A stretch of 6,793 bases of DNA from Oscillospiraceae bacterium (GTDB taxonomy: Bacteria; Bacillota; Clostridia; Oscillospirales; Ruminococcaceae): positions 1 through 6,793 of the forward strand of contig JAAWBP010000127.1 in assembly GCA_022792755.1 (NCBI GenBank), written 5' to 3'. The notes under the pieces were generated by a model. That model saw nothing but the letters and a program-made list of their open reading frames with translations. It searched no databases and was not told the origin of the DNA. Shown one piece after another: positions 1-6,320 of this stretch. The position numbers and the translations under genes are program-made. The number at the start of each line of letters is the position of its first letter. Position 1 is the stretch's first letter.

Positions 1-225
1 CTTTTTGGTAAAGTAAACACTCTCCGGCTAGGCCGGAGGGGAAAAGGGAGTCGCCATTGTGTTAATACTGATACATCATCTGTAGGCATTTCCGGAAAGA
101 ATCCCTGCGGAGCCGGTATTTCAGCCGCTTAGGTTGATCTTTTTTATTGTGAGAGGCTGGACGGTTTGGATTTGCAAGAAACCTTTTGATTCTATTGCAC
201 CTTTCTTAAGAATTGCGAATGCTGC
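1..225. other. Intergenic stretch without a convincing gene, with RNA hairpin potential
   Basis: I see no gene here. Frame 1 is open from the window edge to a TAG at 130-132 (43 codons), but it has no start, no recognisable similarity, and a run of that length is expected by chance. The stretch does have structure. Positions 20-40 form a 9-bp hairpin (CTCTCCGGC / GCCGGAGGG, one G-U pair, loop TAG). Positions 85-114 can pair as GGC + TCCG with CGGA + GCC. Positions 104-133 can pair CCTGCGG with CCGC-TT-AGG, followed by T6 at 140-145. This could be the 3' end of an upstream transcript, a small RNA or a riboswitch-like element ending near 145. I could not assign it to a known family. Confidence 0.35.
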
Positions 226-254
226 TTGCAGAACGAATGGAGCCGTACTATAAT
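226..254 (+). promoter_or_regulatory. Probable sigma-A promoter of the three-gene ABC operon
   Basis: A perfect TATAAT lies at 249-254. Seventeen bases upstream is TTGCAG (226-231), which keeps only the TTG of the -35 consensus. Transcription would begin near 261, giving a leader of about 100 nt before the first long gene at 365. The weak -35 beside a perfect -10 suggests either modest basal activity or help from an activator. Confidence 0.6.
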
Positions 255-264
255 GAGTTCACCG

Positions 265-296
265 GATAAAAAGCAGATTCCGGAGCGCTTTTTATC
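265..296 (+). promoter_or_regulatory. Stem-loop at the 5' end of the ABC operon leader
   Basis: GATAAAAAGC (265-274) and GCTTTTTATC (287-296) are perfect 10-bp complementary arms around a 12-nt loop. The element falls just after the predicted transcription start, so it would be the first structure in the RNA. It could be a 5' stabilising hairpin, an operator dyad, or one half of an alternative leader fold. The U-rich right arm is not followed by a U tract, so it is not a normal terminator. Confidence 0.5.
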
Positions 297-307
297 AAAA
301 TAATAAC

Positions 308-350
308 AGGAGGAAAGGACGTCCGTATGGTTCTTTTCAGAACGATACGG
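308..350 (+). promoter_or_regulatory. Strong Shine-Dalgarno followed by a hairpin over the leader-peptide start
   Basis: AGGAGGAAAGGA (308-319) is an excellent ribosome binding site, but it lies about 50 nt before the ATG of the 233-residue protein, too far to serve that start directly. It is 7-13 nt from another ATG at 327. Immediately after it, CCGTATGGTTC (323-333) pairs with GAACGATACGG (340-350), 10 of 11 positions, with a 6-nt loop, so the ATG at 327 lies inside the stem. The hairpin could block initiation at 327, or fold to bring the SD nearer the start at 365. As DNA, the same dyad could be an operator. Confidence 0.5.
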
Positions 351-368
351 CACGGGATACAACTATGA
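327..368 (+). CDS. Possible 13-residue leader peptide, translationally coupled to the next gene
   Basis: A short frame reads MVLFRTIRHGIQL and ends at TGA 366-368. It follows the best Shine-Dalgarno in the leader: GGA at 317-319 is 7 nt before the ATG, and AGGAGG is 13 nt before. Its stop overlaps the ATG of the 233-residue protein as ATGA (365-368), the usual arrangement for translational coupling. The downstream ATG has only a weak GGGA (354-357) of its own. Its start codon lies inside the 323-350 hairpin. The peptide resembles nothing I know. It may be a regulatory leader, as found before some antibiotic-resistance genes, or simply a device that loads ribosomes. The alternative is that the ATG is chance and the SD serves the start at 365 through a folded RNA. 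Confidence 0.35.
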   Translation: MVLFRTIRHGIQL

Positions 369-1066
369 AATTTTTTAAGTTTTTCAGAAATGTAAACCGG
401 GGCATTGTTTTGCTGATTGTTACCGCCCTGTGCTTTGCCGGTTATATCGCTTATGACAATATCATGTTTAACAAAGAAAAGCCGGGAATTGAAGCGCTGG
501 TAGAGGAATATTCTGCGCAGCTTCCCCAAATGATGCTGCTGCCCGAAAGCGAGCAAAAGTACCAAAATGTTTCTGCTGATGCAGTCAGCAAAAAGCTGGA
601 GGACAACAATAAGCTGTTCAGCCAATACTGGACGGCCAACGCACCGGCCGATAGCCGCAGCCGCTATACTACCCAAGGTATGCTGGAGGTTAAAAGCAGC
701 TTTGAAAACATCCTGCGCTCCGCCATTGATAAGAATGTCAAGGCAAACGGCGTCATACTGGATTGCCAGGTAATCGTTAAAAATGTCTCAAATATCAAAA
801 AAGTTTCGCCGGGCGTTGTTCAGGCAGAGGCCAATCTGTCGCTTTCCTACGAATTTAAAGGGAATCCGCTGCTTTATACTGGAAGCAGCGTCATATCGCC
901 GACAGACGGCGAACCGGTTACAGACGGCAAAATCCGAACCTTTAGCATCGAAGGTTATCCCGTCTATACCCTGACAAAAACAGGGAGCGGCTGGAAAATC
1001 AGTGGACTCGCATGGTCATACTATGAAACCAGCGGAGTTACCGTTTATGAAGGGGGCGAGGAATAA
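365..1066 (+). CDS. Single-pass membrane-anchored extracytoplasmic protein of unknown function, ABC-operon accessory
   Basis: I do not recognise a named family for this 233-residue protein. A short basic N-terminus (MKFFKFFRNVNR) is followed by one hydrophobic segment at about residues 13-31, so the rest probably lies outside the membrane. Cys23 is preceded by T-A-L, which does not fit a lipobox, so it looks like a signal anchor and not a lipoprotein. The exported part starts with likely helices (about 41-55, 70-95, 106-124) and ends in alternating hydrophobic strands (about 126-140, 151-165, 188-203, 208-219). That helix-then-sheet order recalls NTF2-like or Cys-less substrate-sensing domains, but this is only an impression. 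The start is ATG 365, overlapping a mini-ORF as ATGA. Its stop TAA overlaps the ATPase start (TAATG). This points to an accessory or sensor subunit of the transporter encoded next. Confidence 0.85.
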   Translation: MKFFKFFRNVNRGIVLLIVTALCFAGYIAYDNIMFNKEKPGIEALVEEYSAQLPQMMLLPESEQKYQNVSADAVSKKLEDNNKLFSQYWTANAPADSRSRYTTQGMLEVKSSFENILRSAIDKNVKANGVILDCQVIVKNVSNIKKVSPGVVQAEANLSLSYEFKGNPLLYTGSSVISPTDGEPVTDGKIRTFSIEGYPVYTLTKTGSGWKISGLAWSYYETSGVTVYEGGEE

Positions 1067-1995
1067 TGGAAGCAGTCCTGCAAATTCAGGGGCTCAACAA
1101 ATATTTCGGGCGTAAAAAGGTTGTGGATAACCTGAATCTGGAGCTGTACCGCGGCGAAGTCTTCGGATTTCTCGGCCCGAACGGAGCGGGCAAAACCACC
1201 ACGATCAAAATGGTGATGAGCCTGTTGCAGCGCGACGGCGGAAAGGTAATCATAAACGGATTTGATATCGATAAGCAGTTTGAGAAGGCCATGGCCTGTG
1301 TCGGCGGAATTGTGGAAAACCCGGAAACCTATCACTACATGACAGGGCTTCAAAACCTCAGACAGTATGCGCGGATGCGCAGCGGCGTAACCGAAGAACG
1401 GATTCGGGAGGTGATCCGGTTTGTCGGCCTGGAAAACCGGATCAACGAAAAAGTGAAAAAGTATTCACTTGGCATGAAGCAGCGGCTTGGCGTTGCACAA
1501 TCTATCATGCATCACCCCGACCTGTTGATCCTCGACGAGCCGACAAACGGGCTGGATCCCTCCGGCATTAAGGAACTGCGTGACCTGCTCAAGCGGCTGG
1601 CACACGAGGAGAACATCTGCGTCATGGTATCCAGCCATCTGCTGTCTGAAATGCAGCTGATGTGCGACCGGGTCGGTATCATCTCCAACGGCAGCCTGGT
1701 CGATATCAAAAACATTTCCGACTTAACGAGCGAAACACAGGGTCAGCGCCAATTCCACATCGCAGTCAAAGGGAGCGCTGCCAATGCGATGGCGCTGATA
1801 GATGACCGTCCAACCGCTTTAGAGGACGACCGGCATTTCAGCGTCACGGTAGACAGCGAGGACGAAATCTCTGACATTATCACGCTTCTGGCCGTCAATC
1901 AGGTGAAGCTGATTACCGTAACAGAGGCGGCAAGGAATCTCGAGGAAGTCTTTATTGAGCTGACAGGCACGGAAGGGGGTCATCAGATTGGGTAA
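1066..1995 (+). CDS. ABC transporter ATP-binding protein, BcrA/CcmA-like (drug or peptide export type)
   Basis: This 309-residue protein is the nucleotide-binding subunit of an ABC-2 exporter and hydrolyses ATP on the cytoplasmic side. Visible motifs are Walker A GPNGAGKT (37-44), signature YSLGMKQR (133-140), Walker B LLILDEP (153-159), D-loop NGLDPSG (161-167) and H-switch SSH with His191. At the Q-loop the sequence reads IVENPETY (82-89), with Glu84 where many ABC ATPases have Gln. This E-x-P-x-x-Y form is typical of the bacitracin/lantibiotic-resistance (BcrA) type. Residues about 215-300 are the C-terminal extension common in this group, ending in the usual 'LEEVFIELTG'. The ATG at 1066 overlaps the previous stop by one base and is preceded by GGGGGCGAGGA. 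The end overlaps the permease start by 8 nt. The substrate cannot be read from the sequence. Bacitracin-like peptide resistance is one possibility, general drug, lipid or peptide export another. Confidence 0.95.
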   Translation: MEAVLQIQGLNKYFGRKKVVDNLNLELYRGEVFGFLGPNGAGKTTTIKMVMSLLQRDGGKVIINGFDIDKQFEKAMACVGGIVENPETYHYMTGLQNLRQYARMRSGVTEERIREVIRFVGLENRINEKVKKYSLGMKQRLGVAQSIMHHPDLLILDEPTNGLDPSGIKELRDLLKRLAHEENICVMVSSHLLSEMQLMCDRVGIISNGSLVDIKNISDLTSETQGQRQFHIAVKGSAANAMALIDDRPTALEDDRHFSVTVDSEDEISDIITLLAVNQVKLITVTEAARNLEEVFIELTGTEGGHQIG

Positions 1996-3400
1996 GTTTT
2001 TCCGCTTGGTGCAGAATGAGCATATTAAAATATTCACCAGAATCAGTACGTGGGTTCTGATTATCCTGATGGCGGTCGTTTCTATCGGGTTTACCGGTCT
2101 GATGAAATTGATAGAGTATCAAAACAATAACGTCGTTTATACTGATGATTATAAAGAGAGTTATGAGCGAGAAATACAGTATTTAAAGTCCGATAAATCG
2201 GAGGGCTACGAAATACAGATCGAAAGGTATGAATTTTTGATCGCACAGGATATTAACCCGTATGGCACTTGGCAATACGAAGCAGCCAGTACCCAGTTCG
2301 ACAGGAAGGCCTCCCTGCTGTCACAGGCAGAGCTTGGAGGAATCACCGAGGCAGAATTGGAAACGGGCCTGAAAGAGATAGACGCCTGCCTGAAACAAAT
2401 TGCAGACAAAGACTGGAAAGGCTATTATCAGCGGATGATTGCGGAAAACAATACTGATCCAACCTTATCTGCGGCGCAAAAAGAAGCGAACAATTACTAT
2501 TACAGCTATCTGGTACAGAATAATATCGACCCGGATTCCAAGGACTGGCGTATCAGCCTCGTCGACCAGATACAGAGCGATAAAACGAGCCTGCTGGCGA
2601 TAGAACAAGTCGGCACATTAAATGGGGAGCAGCAGGAGCAGGCAAAGGGCTACCAGGAACGCATCCTGATGAATGAGCACCGATTAGAGCATAACCTCAA
2701 AGCGGTAGCAGGGCAAGTGAGTTTTGACAGTTATGCAGAAATCGACTTCTGGACGGTAATGGGAAGCTCCAACGTATTGATCGGTGTTGTCAGCATGATC
2801 GTCATTATTATGGCCGGCTCCTCTATCGCTAACGAATTCTCAACCGGAACGATTAAATTCCTGTTGATCAATCCGGTCAAGCGCTGGAAGATCTTCCTTT
2901 CCAAATATGTGACTATTATTTCTATGTCGGTCATGCTGGTGCTGTGCTTCTTTTTCCTCAACACATTTCTTTCCGGCATTCTGTTCGGATTCGGCGATAT
3001 CGCGGCGCCCTATCTCTACCTTTCCGGGGATACTGTACGAGAGCTTCCGGGGATCCTGTTTACTTTGTGGCAATACCTGATTGGCAGCGTCAACCTCATC
3101 GTGATGGGGACATTGGCCTTTGCGATTTCATCCCTCATGCGCAACTCCGCCGTTGCCATCGGCATTTCGGTCTTTGCCATGCTGGCCGGCAACACTATGG
3201 TGACCTTCCTTGGCACGATATTGCAGCAGGATTGGGCGCGGTTTTTCATCTTTGCGAATACCGACTTAAACGCTATCATGACCGGAACCAGCATTTTCCC
3301 CAACATGACGGTCGGCTTCTCACTTTGCGTTATCGCCGTGCATATGGTGATCTTTTTCCTGACCGCATGGGATGGATTTATGCGGCGGGAGAGCATTTAA
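1988..3400 (+). CDS. ABC-2 type transporter permease with large extracytoplasmic insert
   Basis: This 470-residue integral membrane protein is the transport channel partner of the preceding ATPase. The start is TTG 1988, chosen because AAGGGGGT lies about 8 nt upstream and because the resulting N-terminus (GKFFRLVQNEHIKIF) matches the usual cytoplasmic 'LVQNExxKIF' opening of the family. Hydrophobic segments are seen at about 21-40, 261-279, 307-333, 355-383, 387-411 and 441-462, six in all. Between the first two lies a polar, Glu/Gln/Lys/Tyr-rich region of about 215 residues, probably outside the cell and partly helical. After TM2, NEFSTGTIKFLLINPVKRW (282-300) is the conserved ABC-2 coupling loop that contacts the ATPase. 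The 8-nt overlap with the ATPase gene implies coupled translation and stoichiometric production. A hairpin terminator follows 28 nt after the stop, so this is the last gene of the unit. Confidence 0.92.
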   Translation: MGKFFRLVQNEHIKIFTRISTWVLIILMAVVSIGFTGLMKLIEYQNNNVVYTDDYKESYEREIQYLKSDKSEGYEIQIERYEFLIAQDINPYGTWQYEAASTQFDRKASLLSQAELGGITEAELETGLKEIDACLKQIADKDWKGYYQRMIAENNTDPTLSAAQKEANNYYYSYLVQNNIDPDSKDWRISLVDQIQSDKTSLLAIEQVGTLNGEQQEQAKGYQERILMNEHRLEHNLKAVAGQVSFDSYAEIDFWTVMGSSNVLIGVVSMIVIIMAGSSIANEFSTGTIKFLLINPVKRWKIFLSKYVTIISMSVMLVLCFFFLNTFLSGILFGFGDIAAPYLYLSGDTVRELPGILFTLWQYLIGSVNLIVMGTLAFAISSLMRNSAVAIGISVFAMLAGNTMVTFLGTILQQDWARFFIFANTDLNAIMTGTSIFPNMTVGFSLCVIAVHMVIFFLTAWDGFMRRESI

Positions 3401-3428
3401 AAGCCACTTTTACTTCCTATGTCACCCA

Positions 3429-3464
3429 AAAAGGCCGGTGCGGACAATCCCGCACCGGCCTTTT
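3429..3464. terminator. Bidirectional intrinsic terminator between the convergent ABC and metG-tatD operons
   Basis: AAAAGGCCGGTGCGG (3429-3443) and CCGCACCGGCCTTTT (3450-3464) form a perfect 15-bp stem with a 6-nt loop. Plus-strand RNA ends in UUUU, and minus-strand RNA ends in UUUUU (A5 at 3428-3432), so it can act in both directions. It lies 28 nt after the permease stop. Confidence 0.92.
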
Positions 3465-3473
3465 GATAAAGTG

Positions 3474-3503
3474 AAAGCCCTCCGGCTGGATCGGAGGGCT
3501 TTT
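3474..3503. terminator. Second intrinsic terminator, serving tatD and backing up the ABC operon
   Basis: AAAGCCCTCCG (3474-3484) and CGGAGGGCTTT (3492-3502) form a perfect 11-bp stem with a 7-nt loop. The plus-strand tail is UUUU. The minus-strand tail is UUUCACUUU, which is weaker. It is the first hairpin after the tatD stop (27 nt away), so minus-strand transcripts meet it before the 15-bp hairpin at 3429-3464. Confidence 0.82.
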
Positions 3504-3529
3504 AAAACCGTATTTCCAGCGCTAATCTT

Positions 3530-4318
3530 TTAACAGCCGGTGATCCCAAACAGCCGGCAGGTGTTTTCACGGGCCCAGTCAACGACCTCCTGCACGGAAA
3601 GCCCCTTCAATTCAGCGACCGCCGCCGCTGTGTACCGGATCATATCCGATGAGCAAGTCTTCCCGCGGTGAGGAACCGGCGCCATATAGGGGGCGTCCGT
3701 CTCTAGCAGAAGCCGGTTCATCGGAACTTCCAGGACAGCCTTTCTGGCCTTCTGTGCATTTGAAAAGGTGACGACTCCCGTAAAGCCGATATAATATCCC
3801 ATTCCGACCAGCTCTTTGGCCGTTTCAGCCGATCCGGAATAGCAGTGGATGACGCCTTTTGCCGGAAAATCCCGGAGGATCTCCAGTGTGTCGGCCGTCG
3901 CTTCGCGGGAATGTATGATCACCGGCAGATCGAGCGCTTGAGCGAGCTCCATCTGCCTGCGGAAGGCATCCTTCTGCTCTGCCTTGTTGTCCTTGCTGTA
4001 GTGGTAATCCAGCCCGATTTCTCCGACCGCGACCATTTTGGGCAGGGAGAGGAGTTTTTCAAGCTCCTTGAGAGAATCTGCGCTGCACTGCTCCGCGTTT
4101 CCCGGATGAATCCCGGCGCTCGCATAAAACCAATCATAGCTTTGTGCGAGCTCTGCGGCAAAACGGGAACTTTCAAGGTCGCAGCCGATGTTGACCACGC
4201 CGCAAACCCCGTTTTGCCGGAGGCGTTCAATCGTCCCCGGCCGGTCCAAGGAAAAAGCTTCGTCATCATAGTGGGCGTGGGAATCGAAAATACCGGATAT
4301 CGTTTCGAGCTTTTCCAT
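3530..4318 (-). CDS. tatD: TatD-family metal-dependent DNase/hydrolase
   Basis: This 262-residue TIM-barrel amidohydrolase has the normal length for the TatD family. The metal ligands are all visible: DSHAHYDD with His14 and His16, the GEIGLDYH motif with Glu100, IIHSR with His136, VIHCYSG with His158 and LETDAPY with Asp208. Family members are cytoplasmic Mg2+/metal-dependent 3'-5' exonucleases or DNases linked to DNA repair and fragment clearance, and some have D-aminoacyl-tRNA-related activity. The exact substrate here is not shown by the sequence. The start ATG overlaps the metG stop by one base (TGATG on the minus strand), with AAGGTG just upstream, so translation is coupled to metG. The first nine residues before FDSHAH are a few more than in typical members. 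metG followed by tatD is a well-known Firmicutes order. In many relatives rnmV and rsmA come next, but here the unit ends at a terminator. Confidence 0.95.
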   Translation of the reverse strand: MEKLETISGIFDSHAHYDDEAFSLDRPGTIERLRQNGVCGVVNIGCDLESSRFAAELAQSYDWFYASAGIHPGNAEQCSADSLKELEKLLSLPKMVAVGEIGLDYHYSKDNKAEQKDAFRRQMELAQALDLPVIIHSREATADTLEILRDFPAKGVIHCYSGSAETAKELVGMGYYIGFTGVVTFSNAQKARKAVLEVPMNRLLLETDAPYMAPVPHRGKTCSSDMIRYTAAAVAELKGLSVQEVVDWARENTCRLFGITGC

Positions 4319-6255
4319 CAGCGCACCTTGCTTCCCTGCGGGATCGCATCGTCGGCGAAGATCACCTTTACTTCATCGCCTGCATCCGCCGCGAGGATCA
4401 TCCCGTTGCTCTCGACCCCGCGCAGCTTTGCCGGCTTCAGGTTGGCAACTAGGATCACCTTCCGGCCGGTCAAATCCTCCGGCGCATACCATTTCGCAAT
4501 CCCCGAAACGACCTGGCGGTCTCCTTCGCCGTCGTCGAGGATCAGCTTCAGCAGCTTATCGGACTTCGGAACTTTTTCACATCCTTTGACAAGGGCGACT
4601 CTCAAGCTGGCCTTGGCAAAATCCTCGATCCCGATCTGCGCGATCCCTTCTGCTTTTTCGGGCGCAGCCGTTTGAGATGTTTTCGCCTTTTCCGCCAGCT
4701 CCTTTTCGATTTCGGCCATCATCTTCGCCTCGTCGATTCGGTTGAAAAGGGGAGTGGGTGTGCCGACTGTTCCGCTCGCCTTGACGGCCCCGAAGGTTTT
4801 CAGAGAGTCAAAATCGCGGATATCGCAGTTGATCTGTTCCAAAATCGCATCACAGGTGGCAGGCATGAAGGGGGCGATCATCACCGCAATGAAACGGATC
4901 GATTCCAGAAGATTGTAAAGCACAGTGCCGAGGCGGGCCTTGTTTTCCTCGTCTTTGGCAAGGGCCCAGGGCATCGTTTCGTCGATATATTTGTTGGAGC
5001 GGCGTGCGAGAGCCATGATTTCGTCAAGCGCGTCCGCCACCCGGAATTCATCCATAAAGGCGCAGTATCGCGGAAAGGCGGCCAGCGCGGTGCCGGTGAG
5101 CTCTTTGTCCAGTTCCTCCGGCGCATCCGGCGGCAGGATTTCACCGTCGAAGTATTTTCGGCTCATCGCCACCGTCCGGTTGACAAGATTTCCGAGGGTG
5201 TTTGCAAGGTCGGAATTGAACCGGGCGATGATCGTTTCATAGCTGATGCTCCCGTCAGCGGCAAAGGGCATCTCGTGCAGAAGGTAATACCGCACGGCAT
5301 CGACTCCAAAACGGTTGGCCAGCTCGTCGGCGTAGATGACGTTTCCTTTGGATTTGCTCATCTTGTCCTGGCCGAAGAGTAGCCAGGGGTGCCCGAAAAT
5401 CTTTTTGGGGAGGGGGAGGCCGAGAGCCATCAGCATGATCGGCCAGTAGATGGTGTGGAAGCGCAGGATATCCTTCCCGATGATGTGGACGTCCGCGGGC
5501 CAGTACTGTTTAAACCGCTCTGAGCTTCCATCCGGGTCATAGCCAAGCCCGGTGATGTAGTTGCTCAGCGCGTCGATCCAGACATAGATCACATGCTTCG
5601 GGTCAAAGGTGACGGGAATTCCCCAGGTAAAGGTGGTGCGGGAAACGCAGAGATCCTGCAATCCCGGCTTTAAGAAATTGTTGACCATTTCGCGCTTGCG
5701 GGATTCTGGCGCAATAAAGTCCGGGTTTTCCTCGATGTGCTTCATCAGCTGGTCCTGATACTTGCTCATCCGGAAAAAGTAGGCCTCTTCTTTCGCAGGT
5801 TTCACCGGGCGGCCGCAGTCAGGGCAGCATCCGTCCACCAGCTGGGATTCCGTAAAAAAGGATTCGCAGGGGACGCAGTACATCCCTTCGTATTCGCTTT
5901 TGTAAATATCCCCTTGATCGTAAAGCTTTTTGAAAATTTTCTGGACGATCTCCTCGTGATCCTTGTCCGTCGTGCGGATAAACCGGTCGTAGGTGGCGCC
6001 CATCTGATCCCAGATCGCCTTGACTTCGCCCGCGACCTGGTCTACATAAGCCTGCGGCGCGATTCCGGCCTCTTTCGCATTTTCTTCGATCTTCTGGCCG
6101 TGTTCGTCGGTTCCGGTTAAAAAGTATACGTCAAACCCCTGCATTCGCTTATATCTCGCAATGGCGTCGCTCAGCACGATTTCATAGGTGTTGCCGATAT
6201 GCGGCTTCCGCGAAGTGTAGGTGATGGCAGTCGTCAGATAATACTTTTTGCTCAT
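4318..6255 (-). CDS. metG: Methionyl-tRNA synthetase (MetRS) with C-terminal tRNA-binding domain
   Basis: This 645-residue enzyme charges tRNA-Met with methionine in the cytoplasm and is essential for translation. The class I Rossmann fold starts with KPHIGNTYE, where HIGN (19-22) stands for the HIGH signature. KMSKS is intact at 298-302. A zinc knuckle has CVPC (Cys127, Cys130) and CPDC (Cys144, Cys147). The WIDALSNY segment (226-233) lies in the catalytic core. An anticodon-binding helical domain follows (about 345-490). A low-complexity Ala/Lys/Glu linker (about 510-538) then leads to a Trbp111-type OB-fold tRNA-binding domain (about 540-645) that usually supports dimerisation and tRNA docking. 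The start was set at ATG 6255 because AAGGAG lies 9 nt before it and MSKKYYLTTAITY is the family's normal beginning. An in-frame upstream ATG at 6318 would add 21 unrelated residues and has no good SD. The gene is co-transcribed with tatD. Confidence 0.98.
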   Translation of the reverse strand: MSKKYYLTTAITYTSRKPHIGNTYEIVLSDAIARYKRMQGFDVYFLTGTDEHGQKIEENAKEAGIAPQAYVDQVAGEVKAIWDQMGATYDRFIRTTDKDHEEIVQKIFKKLYDQGDIYKSEYEGMYCVPCESFFTESQLVDGCCPDCGRPVKPAKEEAYFFRMSKYQDQLMKHIEENPDFIAPESRKREMVNNFLKPGLQDLCVSRTTFTWGIPVTFDPKHVIYVWIDALSNYITGLGYDPDGSSERFKQYWPADVHIIGKDILRFHTIYWPIMLMALGLPLPKKIFGHPWLLFGQDKMSKSKGNVIYADELANRFGVDAVRYYLLHEMPFAADGSISYETIIARFNSDLANTLGNLVNRTVAMSRKYFDGEILPPDAPEELDKELTGTALAAFPRYCAFMDEFRVADALDEIMALARRSNKYIDETMPWALAKDEENKARLGTVLYNLLESIRFIAVMIAPFMPATCDAILEQINCDIRDFDSLKTFGAVKASGTVGTPTPLFNRIDEAKMMAEIEKELAEKAKTSQTAAPEKAEGIAQIGIEDFAKASLRVALVKGCEKVPKSDKLLKLILDDGEGDRQVVSGIAKWYAPEDLTGRKVILVANLKPAKLRGVESNGMILAADAGDEVKVIFADDAIPQGSKVR

Positions 6256-6264
6256 GGTGCAATT

Positions 6265-6270
6265 CTCCTT
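6265..6270 (-). promoter_or_regulatory. metG ribosome binding site
   Basis: The minus strand reads AAGGAG, 9 nt before the ATG at 6255. It decides the metG start against the longer in-frame extension beginning at 6318. Confidence 0.85.
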
Positions 6271-6276
6271 TTCTTC

Positions 6277-6320
6277 CCCGCAAATGAGCGGGAAATCATA
6301 AAACTGATCGCGTAGCAATC
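6277..6320 (-). promoter_or_regulatory. Short structured metG leader, two small hairpins, no T-box
   Basis: Minus-strand RNA from about 6320 can form GAUUGC / GCGAUC (6320-6315 with 6311-6306, one U-G pair, 3-nt loop) at its very 5' end. It can also form CCCGC / GCGGG (6292-6288 with 6281-6277, 6-nt loop) just before the Shine-Dalgarno. The leader is only about 65 nt. It lacks the GGTGG T-box core and any S-box-like layout, although many Firmicutes aminoacyl-tRNA synthetase genes carry a T-box. The role of the hairpins is unknown; the second could tune access to the RBS. Confidence 0.4.

Noticed and set aside
1..132. 43-codon frame open from the left edge to TAG
   Set aside because: The length is expected by chance, there is no recognisable sequence, and the region shows RNA hairpin structure instead. 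The tail of a gene from the left cannot be fully excluded.
330..343. GTTC...GAAC pair in the ABC leader as a second LexA box
   Set aside because: The half sites are in the opposite order (GTTC-N6-GAAC) with different spacing; they are simply part of the 323-350 hairpin.
365..460. Lipoprotein signal in the first ABC-operon protein
   Set aside because: Cys23 is preceded by T-A-L, and a bulky Leu at -1 does not fit a lipobox. A signal anchor is more likely.
248..676. Minus-strand open frame of 142 codons overlapping the ABC operon leader and first gene
   Set aside because: It covers the promoter, hairpins and N-terminus of a better supported plus-strand gene and shows no recognisable protein features.
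3845..4675. Plus-strand open frame of 276 codons opposite tatD and the end of metG
   Set aside because: It is antisense to two well-supported genes with complete motifs, its translation resembles no family, and it lacks an SD. It is a shadow frame.
4672..5382. Plus-strand open frame of 236 codons opposite metG
   Set aside because: It is antisense to the catalytic and anticodon-binding core of metG. Its His/Arg/Gly-rich composition is typical of a reverse-complement shadow.
6256..6318. 21-residue N-terminal extension of MetG from ATG 6318
   Set aside because: That ATG lies practically at the predicted transcription start and has no SD, and the added residues are unlike the family, whereas ATG 6255 has AAGGAG at 9 nt and the standard N-terminus.
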